Origin: Pachyseris speciosa
Taxonomy: Eukaryota; Cnidaria; Anthozoa; Scleractinia; Pachyseridae
NCBI GenBank assembly: GCA_016490735.1
Contig: JAEMWC010000242.1
Coordinates: 725,001-789,000 of the forward strand
Direction: 5' to 3'
Length of the DNA stretch: 64,000 bases
Positions within the stretch are counted from its first letter, which is position 1, and each line of letters opens with the position of its first letter. The notes beneath the pieces are model-generated. The model was not told the origin of the DNA. It saw only the letters and a program-made list of their open reading frames with translations, and did no database searches. A program made the position numbers and the translations under genes. Below are positions 32,701 through 41,584 of this stretch, in pieces.

Positions 32701-35448
32701 CATGCTGAGTATCCTGTGATGGACTAGCATCCCATCCAGGGGGAGTAGTAATACTCCTAGTCACTTCATGCTGAGTATCCCGTGATGGACTAGCATCCCA
32801 TCCAGGGGGGAGTAGTAATACTCCTAGTCACTTCATGCTGAGTATCCTGTGATGGACTAGCATCCTATCCAGGAAAGAAGTAGTAATGCTCCTAGTCACG
32901 CACTTCATGCTAGGTATCCTGTGATGGGCTAGCGTCCCATCCAGAGGGAGTAGTAATACTCTTAGTCACTTCTATTCATGTTGGGTATTCTATGATGGAC
33001 TAGGGGAGCAGCAACATTAGACACTTTATACTGAGTGTCTTAAGGTGATTGCATATAGTGGGGAGTGGTATAGACAGTCAACTCTCTCATAAGCGACCAT
33101 CCTTGGTGCACAACAAAGTGGTCGCTTACAAGAAAAATCAACAAAATAAGCCCAATACTGCAAATTTAAACTAAGTTGTTATTAATATTATTTTTCACAT
33201 GCAATAATTTACAGGAAAACTACTAACAATAGAGTGTTCACTTATCAATGTGTCTCTTGTTATCAAAATCACCTGATCGAAATTTAAACCAAACAAAACC
33301 TAGAAAACCAGCATCAAACATGAGGTGAATATAGATTACATGAAATCTAGACTTTTGTCACAGTAACTTACTGGAACTTCATGCCTTGCAGTTCACATGC
33401 AGAAATTTGGACAAATCTGAGCAAAATCGAAAAACAACCCAAAATTCAACATAGCTATAGGTTGGTTTTGCACCAAGGCCTTCAATTGTAATTTAAACTG
33501 AGGAAGATCTATGCTCTTCCTTGCAGAGTCTTCATCTTGTCATAGCACATGACAAACAGCAAAATGTTGTCTTAACTGGAAACCATGAGATAGATGAAAG
33601 AGTTGGTGAGGTTACATTTTTGTTAACTTAAAGGTGGTTTTGTGACAACAGTGGCATACTACTGTACATTATAAACATGATGCTATTATGACCAATGTAT
33701 AGTAATTTTCACTTAAGTGTGAAAAGTAATTCCTGTTTCTTGTATTCCTTTACTTTACCTTGTGTTTGGTTAGCAAAAGTTGCACTACTTCTTAAACCAA
33801 TGAGACGCAAAGGCAAACCAATCAGGTTACTCACACACATTTTCCTGTGCTCTGACTGGTTCTCTGTGCAGTTTATGTCTCTTGTGATTGGTCAGAGTGA
33901 TTACTATACTTTTGTTCGTGATTTACGAGACTCAATCGTGAATCATTTTTGACTAACAGCTCTTCACTCACTACTAGCTGCATGATTATAAGAATAGTGT
34001 AGTGGACTTAATGATAGTGTTCAAAGTTTAATGAAATAGGACCTGTTTTTGCTATAAGTATACAGGGGTTTCATTTGAGGCTGAACGCCGACATAACATC
34101 CAATTGTTTGACATGTTAAGTCCATTATTAAAGTCTGTTAGTTCACATGAGACAATATTTTTCTGAAGTTTGAAAAAATGGGTTGATTTTGCGTCTGTTT
34201 ACCAAAGATAGAGTTGACCCTTACTTTGTAACTCATACAATTAGAAAAAATATTCAAATACTTCATTTTTTAGGAGCATTTTTTAATGCTTTAATTCTGG
34301 TCCAGGGAACGCAGGAAATGGCATTTCAGAGAGTCCAGTTTCAATAATTTCCTTGGTGGGGAAGGCATCTCCAAACTTCCCTAGAAGTTTGTGCCTTCAG
34401 CGCTCATGTCTGCTTGTTTAACCTATAAATCCAGTACTTTAAAATGTTACTGAAAACCCTGTCAGTTGGTTTTACTTGTTCTTTTACTGACTTTTTAGTT
34501 TTGGTAGGGATACTCTTTGTTATCCATCATGACTTAAGAACGAAGGCAAATTGTAATCTGAAGCCACATATTCCTGCCTTTCAGCATATGGAATGCTACT
34601 GATGGACACTAGAAATCTGGACCAGGCAATTGACAAATTTACTAATGTCATCAAGGTAATTTTGCCATTGTTTGAACTCTTGCCATTGAAATTTTTATTT
34701 TTGTTTTTATAATTTATTTTTTAATTTAAGCAATAACCTTTTATATATTTAAACCTGTTAGGAACATCCTTGGGTCACAGCAGCTTATTTTGGGCGTGGC
34801 ACAGCGTATGTTCAGAAAGGCTTACAGGTGCAATGTATCTTGTAACACTAGATAAGTGCTCTTTTAGTCTCTTGTCATTTACTGCTTATAAATGACTTCT
34901 ACACTTTTATACACAATGGTTTGATCAGTAAAAAATTGTTGCTTTGAACTTTACTTGATTGCGTATACCTTGAACAATGTGTCTGAGCAAAATTTAAGCT
35001 ACAACTATATGAACTAAAATGGTCAAGATCATATAACATCAAGGTCCTGTAAAGAGCACAAATGTAACAGCTAAGTCTTAAGTTTAAAACACATAACATT
35101 TTATTCCCACTGTGTGGATCATGTGTCCTCACTGTGGCAAAGCAATATGAGTTATGAAGAAAAAATGTGACCTTATAAATCCATGACATTTTCACTAAAA
35201 TGGCAGTTGGATCCAAAATGAAGCTTTGTATCAGCTAAAAACTGTAGGCCATATGTCAACTATGTTGCAAATCTAGGTAACAAAACAAGGAACAGTTTAA
35301 AAACAGTTTTGCCCTCAGTTCTTTAACCATGGCATGACTACTTATTTCATTACAGCACAAAGACAATGCTGAAGCAGCAATTCAAGACTTCTCATCAATC
35401 ATCAGACTGAGCCCTGGCAACCCAGATGGTTGGATCAAACGTGCAGAG
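29701..35448 (+). CDS. TTC13: TTC13, exons 1-6 (signal peptide and first TPRs)
   Basis: TTC13 is a conserved metazoan TPR protein of poorly defined function that enters the secretory pathway. Exons: 29701-29953, 31970-32106, 33527-33605, 34585-34655, 34762-34827, 35356-35448, all GT-AG with matching phases (about 233 residues). Exon 1 encodes a signal peptide (hydrophobic HFLVLFLPFSNVLA). Exons 1-2 are Cys-containing and poorly conserved. Exons 4-6 start the TPR region (DQAIDKFTNVIKEHP, AAYFGRGTAYVQKGL, AAIQDFSSIIRLSP, WIKRAE), in line with human TTC13. The exon-6 donor GAG|GTGAAT is retained, and a copy of it lies at 40.8 kb as part of a target-site duplication. Introns 2 and 3 contain a minisatellite and MITE remnants. 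Confidence 0.92.
31280..31490. mobile_element. Diverged MITE of the CAATTG/CCCTTCAAT family, copy 2
   Basis: Carries the family end CCCAGCCCTTCAATTG (31459-31474) and an inverted CTTTTAGGGCC / GGAAAAAAAGCCTTAAAAG pair. It is a diverged relative of the hairpin at 15.5 kb. It lies in TTC13 intron 1, whose remaining ~1.7 kb shows no exon. Confidence 0.55.
32160..33010. repeat. ~66-bp minisatellite array (copy 2) in TTC13 intron 2
   Basis: Same unit as at 1.6-2.5 kb (TCACTTCATGCTGAGTATCC, ATGGACTAGCATCCCATCC, AGTAGTAATACTCC). A diverged pair lies at 32.16-32.28 kb and a regular run at about 32.58-33.00 kb. Units here prefer GCTGAGTATCC where the first array mostly has GCTGGGTATCC, so the two arrays have each been homogenised locally. 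Confidence 0.9.
33380..33490. mobile_element. CCTTCAATTG-family MITE fragment, copy 3
   Basis: Contains AAAAACAACCCAAAATTCA and AAGGCCTTCAATTG. It is a diverged relative of the 15.5-kb hairpin, just upstream of TTC13 exon 3. Confidence 0.5.
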
Positions 35449-36179
35449 GTGAATTTGAAATGAAGGAATGATCCTCGCAGTTGTGAACAAATTTCATTTA
35501 TGCAGCTCATATATGATTTAACCACTGCCTCACTAAAATGGAAGGTGGGTGCCTGGGGTATCCAGGAGCTGCCACTGTGGCCAGCCAGCCCCTAGATAGA
35601 ATACCGCCCCCATGGCTGGCAAATCCCTGCAACCCAGCCATGATCCCCCATTCCAGGCACCCGTCAACACTGCATGAATCAGTGGAAGGAAAAAAAAGGG
35701 GGGAGGGAATACTGAGAAACACCGCTTGGAGCTGCTGTGAGAGGCGAAGAAACCGCTAAGAAGTGCCAAATGATAAACGCTGCACGCTTGTAGAAGACCA
35801 CTAGAAAATCACAAGAACACGAGCTGAAGGAAAAAACGTAGCTGCAACGAACCATGTGAGCCTGCACTTGAACAGATTACTGCTGGCCAGAGGTGCCCGG
35901 TAAGCTCATGGTGGTTAACTTTGTTAAATGACATTTAACTAAATTTAACCGCTGCCTTGCTAAAATGGAAGGTGGGTGCCTGGGGTATCCAGAGACTTCC
36001 ACTGTGGCCAGCCAGTCCCTCGATAGAATACCGCCCCCATGGCTGGCAAATTCCTGCAACCCAGCCATGAGCCCCCATTCCATGCCAAAGGACTCTCCGA
36101 CCAACACAAGCTCGGAGAGAAGAGGGCTCAGGGAAGCCATGGCCCGAAGCCAAAGAGAGTGAGAGAATAAAATAAGAAA

Positions 36180-36198
36180 GGGGGGGGGGGGGGGGGGA
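36180..36198. repeat. G homopolymer
   Basis: About 19 consecutive G just inside the recombinase end of the Ngaro. Its length is uncertain in any assembly. Confidence 0.8.
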
Positions 36199-36234
36199 GT
36201 AAACAGGTACCTTAGGTAAGTTGACTTGCCACAC

Positions 36235-36972
36235 CTAGAATAGTGCTGACCATCGACCCAGGGTTTTGATGAGATGATCGGGAATACTGTGATTGGCTGC
36301 AGTGGTGGCTGCACCAATGTGAAAGCTGTGGCCTGTAAACTGACCTGGGACTTCAGCAGAGGATAAAATGGATCTAACAGAAGACGCCAACCACAGGCGG
36401 CTTAAGGGAGTGCCATCTGAGAGAAGAAAGAGTGGGCCAGGAGCGGAGCCACAGAGGTGCAAATATTGAACAAGGGCACGCACAGGGCAGAGGTCTTGCT
36501 TACCAGAGCCAATGAAGACATAACAACCCTGGCGGAAGGGGTCTGTCTTTGAGCATTTAATGTGGATCCTGAAGCTGCAGGGGTTAACCAATGAGTCCGC
36601 ATGGATGTCATTGACTGTGAGGTGAATGGCTGGATCAAAGGGAGAGTTGACCGTAAACTTGCTAGCTCAAAGGAACCCGAAAAACCCCAGACAACAAACA
36701 GCCCAGAGCATTGTTTGGTCATGGATGGAGAAATCCAGCGAATGGTAAATAACTCGCATTAAGTCACTTGTGATGGGTTGGCGCTTCGGCTGGTTTGAAC
36801 CTTGGTGGCGCTTGATGCCCCGCAGTACACGTTGCAGCTGGAGGCAACCAACTAAAGGGTCAGTCAGACCCTCTTCTATGTGGAGGGATCGAACAGCTGA
36901 CAAGTAAACCTTGATGGATGAGTGGTGCAGGGTATCTGCAAGATGGGAGAAGAAACGTATTAGTGTTCTCAC
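36235..36972 (-). pseudogene. Tyrosine recombinase of the Ngaro element (broken)
   Basis: Overlapping frames on the minus strand. The start has HLADTLHHSSIKVYLSAVRS and LQRVLRGIKR, the usual core-binding part. The end has HIKCSKTDPFRQG, then the box II region GHSFHIGAATTAANHSIPDH with LIKTLGRW. The family R..H..R pattern would read HSFRIGAAT; the second Arg is His here, so the enzyme is probably dead. The last frame ends at 36235 without the expected nucleophilic Tyr segment. Such enzymes integrate circular DNA without target duplication. Confidence 0.75.
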
Positions 36973-37283
36973 TGGCGGGAAGCGCTAAACCAGAAGGAGA
37001 GAGGCGATTATCCCGGATGCAAAAGGTTATGAAGCGCCGTTGTGCTGACGAATAGGACTTCCATGTTGAGGTAGCAAGACCATGGGTTAAGTAGAAACGA
37101 CATTTGTCTGTCAGAGAAGAGTCAGGTCCATGAGGAGCTGCTGAGGAATCTGGGTCTGGTCGTGGTCTGCATGAGGAGCCAGTCGATGGAAGCGCTGAAA
37201 TTGGAAGCGAGAAAGTGAGTCAGCAATGGGGTTGCACTTTCCACAAACTGAAGAGGCTGTGAAGGAAAAGGAGTGATGTGCTG

Positions 37284-38439
37284 CTAGGAGACAAGGTAAT
37301 GAACCAGAACCATTATGGCGGGGGCTCGCGAGGTACCTGACCACAGGATTTCCACCACTGAACTATTGTCTGATAGGAAGTTGACCCTCTTCGATGTCCA
37401 CAGAGGACCCCATACATAAGCTGCTATCACAATGGGAAAGAGCTCTTTGTACTCAATTGACTGGGAAACCTGTGGAGGGAGCCAAGAGCCAGAGAACCAG
37501 TAACATTGAAACATGGCACCATAGCCCAGAGTGCCAGAGGCATCTGATGAAACCTCAAAGTCCAGCAAGGGGGCCCATTGTGGGTATTGAAGAAAACTGC
37601 AGCCATTCCAAGAGTGAAAGAATTCTCGCCACCAGTTAAGGTCAAGAAAGAACTCCCAGTTAAGGCAGATTGGATGATCATCACAGCGGAAGGCGCAAAG
37701 TAAGTTAATCATCCATCGTAAGAAGGAGCGACCTTGGGGAACCACTTTGCAGGCATGTTGAAGGTCATCAATCAGTGACTCCAGGTCCTTCCGATTACAG
37801 GAACTTTTGTGAGACCATTCTTCTAATAAAGCAGAGGTCCTGTCAAACTTGTCTTTCGGTAGACGAGCCTGTAAATATATCAAATCTAGTTATATCCCAA
37901 GGACCGTCAGACAGGTCAACGGGCCTTCCAATTTGTCTGGGTGGAGAGGGACGCCAAGCTTAGAAAAACAGTTGATGGATTTTCCCAGATTGTGCTGACA
38001 AATAGAAGAGCCAGGAGGACCAAGAGTGTGGAAGTCATCTTAATAATGCATCAGAAAGGTGACATCGTAATTCAGTTTGGCAATCCTCTCGACAAGGTCT
38101 GCAATGCAAGTGAAAATGTAAGGAGCTGACCTGATGCCAGAAGGAAGGAACGTGTCCGCATAAAAGGCTCCCTGCCATTTCATGCCCAGTAACTGACGAT
38201 CCTTCAGATGATGACGGCACGATGCCATAAGCATTCTGAATGTCAAATTTTGCCATCAGGGTGCCCCGACTGAACTGCATGATGCCCCCGATTATGTCAT
38301 CAACCTTTATGTACTGTAAAGAGTAATCCTCACTGGCAATACCATCATTGACGCTGTTACCACCTGGACTTGATAATTCCAGAATAAGGCGCCATTTTCC
38401 CGGCTGGTTGCATTTGGGAATGACGCCGAAACGACTCAT
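37284..38439 (-). pseudogene. Reverse transcriptase and RNase H of the Ngaro element (broken)
   Basis: Minus-strand frames at 38439-38035 (GVIPKCNQPGKWRLILELS, then GTLMAKFDIQNAYGIVP, RT motifs with the first catalytic Asp) and 37883-37284 (FLRWMINLL, then LDFEVSSDASGTLGYGAMF, a typical RNase H first-Asp region, then EYKELFPIVIAA and NFLSDNSSVVEIL). At least one frameshift separates the two, and the YXDD region near 38040 is disturbed. Confidence 0.8.
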
Positions 38440-39002
38440 GTGGAGATTGCGAAGAGGAGGCTGAAGAAAAGGGGCCTGCCACCCTGGCCAGTTGTACCTC
38501 AGAATGCAGGTAGTTGTTGATGACCTGGGGATTAGAAAGAGCTGAAGCCATGTTTCCTGATGCCGACTTTAGGGAAATATGGTGATTGCAGCTGAGGTGA
38601 AAGCCCTGATGTAGACCCTGGAGGACGAAGGCGACTTTGTCTGGGTTTGGGTAGCCACGAAGTTCGTATTGGAGTATGTCCACAAGAATGGGTGTGAGCA
38701 GGGAGACCGGCCTCAAGGGACAAGCTGCAGGGGAGTGGAAGTGATACCCAGAGACGATGATGAAATAAGTTGATGGGACATTGTTGAGACAGACCTTTCC
38801 ACTGAAAAAATGGAACTGGAGGAAAACGCAACTGTAACGGATGAACATTAACAGAACCAACAGGAGAAAACAAACTATGTACAGAGGAGGATATACCTCA
38901 CAAATTAATGTGATTTGGTAAGCTGAAGCCACTCTAAAGGCACTAAGGCCACATGGTAGCGGGCATTACCCCTTAAATCTACCAAAGCAAAGATTGAGCC
39001 CA

Positions 39003-39069
39003 AGCATTAGCAGCCATGGACAGCTGTTTCGGCCTTGTTAGGCCTCATCAGCATGGCATAGCTAATGCT
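39003..39069 (-). ncRNA. Type-I hammerhead ribozyme, retrozyme unit 1
   Basis: Minus strand: stem I GCCATG/CATGGC, extended outward by AGCATTAGC/GCTAATGCT; core CTGATGA; stem II GGCC-TAACAA-GGCC; core GAAA; a very short stem III (AC-AGCT-GT); cleavage triplet GTC directly before CATGGC (cut between complements of 39019 and 39018). All conserved core bases are present. A 2-bp stem III is expected to favour cleavage as a dimer, as in known retrozymes. Confidence 0.9.
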
Positions 39070-39258
39070 CAGGCTCAAGTACCCACATATCCATAAAACA
39101 AGCAATGAAAACGTAAAGCTTGTGGGATGTGGCTGGAGTGACAAGGATATACCTCACAAATTAATGTGATTTGGTAAGCTGAAGCCACTCTAAAGGCACT
39201 AAGGCCACATGGTAGCGGGCATTACCCCTTAAATCTACCAAAGCAAAGATTGAGCCCA

Positions 39259-39325
39259 AGCATTAGCAGCCATGGACAGCTGTTTCGGCCTTGTTAGGCC
39301 TCATCAGCATGGCATAGCTAATGCT
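39259..39325 (-). ncRNA. Type-I hammerhead ribozyme, retrozyme unit 2
   Basis: Same stems and core as unit 1, with no change seen in CTGATGA, GAAA or the GTC cleavage triplet. The distance from unit 1 (256 nt) predicts the length of the monomer circle. Confidence 0.9.
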
Positions 39326-39507
39326 CAGGCTCAAGTACCCACATATCCATAAAACAAGCAATGAAAACGTAAAGCTTGTGGGATGTGGCTGGAGTGACAA
39401 GGATATACCTCACAAATTAATGTGATTTGGTAAGCTGAAGCCACTCTAAAGCACTAAGGCCACATGGTAGCGGCATTACCCCTTAAATCTACCAAAGATT
39501 GAGCCCA

Positions 39508-39574
39508 AGCATTAGCAGCCATGGACAGCTGTTTCGGCCTTGTTAGGCCTCATCAGCATGGCATAGCTAATGCT
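39508..39574 (-). ncRNA. Type-I hammerhead ribozyme, retrozyme unit 3
   Basis: Core and stems intact as in units 1 and 2. The few-base deletions of this unit lie outside the ribozyme, so the motif is better conserved than its surroundings. Confidence 0.9.
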
Positions 39575-39759
39575 CAGGCTCAAGTACCCACATATCCATA
39601 AAACAAGCAATGAAAATAAAGCTTGTGGGATGTGGCTGGAGTGACAAGGATATACCTCACAGAGGTACAGAGGAGGTGGCTACGCTCGTAGAGTTAGCAG
39701 TAGCGGTGATCCCCCTTTGACTGTGCAGGGGAGCAGGAGCGAGAGCGAGCTCTGTGCAA

Positions 39760-39890
39760 CAGACAGTTGGGGCAACAGTAGCAGGGATGGTCTCCATTGC
39801 ACTGTTCGCATGAGTGACGAAATCTGCACCGCCCAAACAGCCAGCGACAATGCCCATCATTCCACAAGTGGCAGTGTTGGCTAGAGTTGG
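39760..39890 (-). pseudogene. Gag zinc-finger region of the Ngaro element
   Basis: In one minus-strand frame: HCRWLFGRCRFRHSCEQC followed by NGDHPCYCC. The spacing C..C..H..C..C..H fits the finger found in Gag-like proteins of Ngaro/DIRS elements. The rest of the Gag frame up to about 40540 is low-complexity and broken. Confidence 0.6.
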
Positions 39891-41584
39891 GGTTGCCTGA
39901 CGATATGAGTGGCTCAGTGGATGAATAGGCTGGAGGTTATTTTGCCACCATCTTTTTAGGGACTGGAGTGTAGCCTGGACCTAACACAAATGCTTTGTCA
40001 AGTTAGTGTAGGAGGCGAGGAGGAACTCGCAGAGGTCCTGCTCAAAGAGCCCCCGACCGCTAATGGCGGGTTCGTGTTAGATGTGGTGGGAAGGAGAGAG
40101 GAAACGACTGAAGGAGAACTTAAAGTGCTGTACGTTGAAATAAACGATGGAAAACAAGAGTACCTGACAACAAGGAAGGCTGGCCGGGAGGAGGGAGGCA
40201 AGGCAAGCGGCAGCGGTGTAGAGATGGATGAAGCGACATACCCCGAAGTCGAGCCAGTACTTTCCCCACATGCTCTCGAAGGGACGACAATAGGGCAGGT
40301 AAAGAGTCTGCAAGAGCCCTTGAGATCGCCTGAGTAAGAGCGTTGTTGTGCAGCAAAGGGGCAGTTTGGAGTGATGGCAAAGCCGTGGGGACTGTCTGAC
40401 TAGAAGTTGTAGAGCTGCTGTGAGAGGGAGGAGGCGAAGAAACCGGCGAAGACATCGTAGACAAACTGTTGTTTGTCGACGCATCCTGTCTGTGGATTCA
40501 AAAACCGCCTGTAGAACACTGAAAAAAAACACCACTTGAAACGCCGAGAAACACTGCTTGGAGCTGCTGTGAAAGGCAAAGAAACCGCTAAGAAGTGCCA
40601 AATGATAAACGCTACACGCTTGCAGAAGACCGCTAGAAAATCACAAAAACGAGCTGAAGGAAAAAACGTAGCTGCAATGAACCATTTGAGCCTGCAATTG
40701 AACATTACCGCTGCCAGAGGTGCCCGCCAAGCTCGTGGCGGTTAACTTTGTTAAATGGCATTTAACTAAATTTATTTCATATATCATTCACAGAGGTGAA
40801 TTTGCTCACATGTAGCTTCACAGATCTTTTTAGTAGTGGCTGGTGTGTGAGACTCCAAAGGTTCTTTCATTATGCACCAATGAATGTTAAGCCAGCATGG
40901 CGTGGGGAGGGGGGCAGGGAAAGGGTACAGGGCAGGGATTTGATTGTCATTTTTGTCCTCAATGTTTCTTGGATATTGACTCAGAGAGAGATTTGCCTAC
41001 TTGTTGAATTTGGCAACAATTTTCTTTGAAAATGTCAAATCCCCACCCTTTGCTCTGCTTCCACCTCTCCTGCCCTCCCCGTTGCCAGCTTTAGATTGAT
41101 TAAAGTGCATTACATAGGCTGGTTTGGTTTGTGTGCAGAAGCAGGGGTGTGTTCAGGCCACAATATTGTTCCAAGAAAGGCCATGAATAGTATTGTTTAT
41201 AGTGTTTAACACTTCAGCATACACGCAAGGACCAAACCCCCTAATTTCTGCAGTAAAAATGCCAGCACCTTAGAGTCATCTCGTGTTAATTAACCAACTT
41301 CTAATAAAAGAGATGAAAGAGTTTGGCTCCAAGATTTGGTGGCCAAGGCCCGCCCACTTGGGTGTTTTCCTTCCTCCTGTGACGTGCTAACATAGTAAAA
41401 TACACACTCAAGATAAGTGATGGTTTTAGAATACTTGACAAAGACTAAATTTAGGATGCAGATAGCAACCTGTACCTCAAAGCAAATTTTGGGATTAAAT
41501 TGGGTTAATTAATCAGGCCTGAGTTTGAATCTGTAATCTGATTACTGTCTGAGATCTTGGTTTACTGTCATTTTTGGGTTTTAG

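Larger units (their letters stand above)
38891..39664 (-). repeat. Retrozyme: three ~256-bp tandem units with hammerhead ribozymes
   Basis: Units begin at 38889, 39145 and 39401 (periods 256, 256, 247), with a partial fourth at 39648. GTACAGAGGAGG flanks the array on both sides (38879-38890 and 39665-39676), a perfect 12-bp target duplication. Each unit holds a complete hammerhead motif on the minus strand. Tandem non-coding repeats of this size with type-I hammerheads are described from corals and other metazoans as retrozymes, copied through small circular RNAs. The array has no coding capacity and interrupts the Ngaro between gag and RT. Units 1 and 2 are nearly identical; unit 3 has small deletions. 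Confidence 0.88.
35516..40772 (-). mobile_element. Ngaro-type tyrosine-recombinase retrotransposon
   Basis: DIRS-order element on the minus strand with gag, RT, RNase H and tyrosine recombinase in that order, and no integrase or aspartic protease. Terminal organisation is A1 (about 40772-40545), coding region, B1 (about 36090-35940), A2 (about 35945-35700), B2 (about 35660-35516). A1 and A2 share AAACGTAGCTGCAA and GGTTAACTTTGTTAAATG; B1 and B2 share AAAATGGAAGGTGGGTGCCT and ATAGAATACCGCCCCCATGG. Split direct repeats of this form mark Ngaro/PAT-like elements, whereas DIRS1 has inverted ones. Frames are broken in several places, so it is inactive. It also hosts a retrozyme insertion. Confidence 0.85.
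35446..40804 (-). mobile_element. SINE insertion at the exon-6 splice donor, later split by a Ngaro
   Basis: AGAGGTGAATTTG occurs at 35446-35458 (spanning the exon-6 donor) and again at 40792-40804: a 13-bp target duplication. Just inside the left copy is ATGATCCTCGCAGTTGTGAA and just inside the right copy is TTTCATATATCATTCAC. These are the two ends of the SINE at 1893-2094. The SINE middle is replaced by the Ngaro element. Confidence 0.8.

Noticed and set aside
38357..38932. A 191-codon minus-strand frame with hydrophobic start
   Set aside because: It overlaps the RT region and the retrozyme edge of the Ngaro element. The frame is composed of element sequence and crosses an insertion boundary.
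38889..39660. CRISPR-like array (three regular repeats)
   Set aside because: The whole ~256-bp unit is repeated with no unique spacers, the host is eukaryotic, and each unit contains a hammerhead ribozyme.
40077..40601. A 174-codon minus-strand frame as a host gene
   Set aside because: It falls in the A1 repeat and gag region of the Ngaro. Its ends match the A2 repeat at 35.7-35.9 kb.
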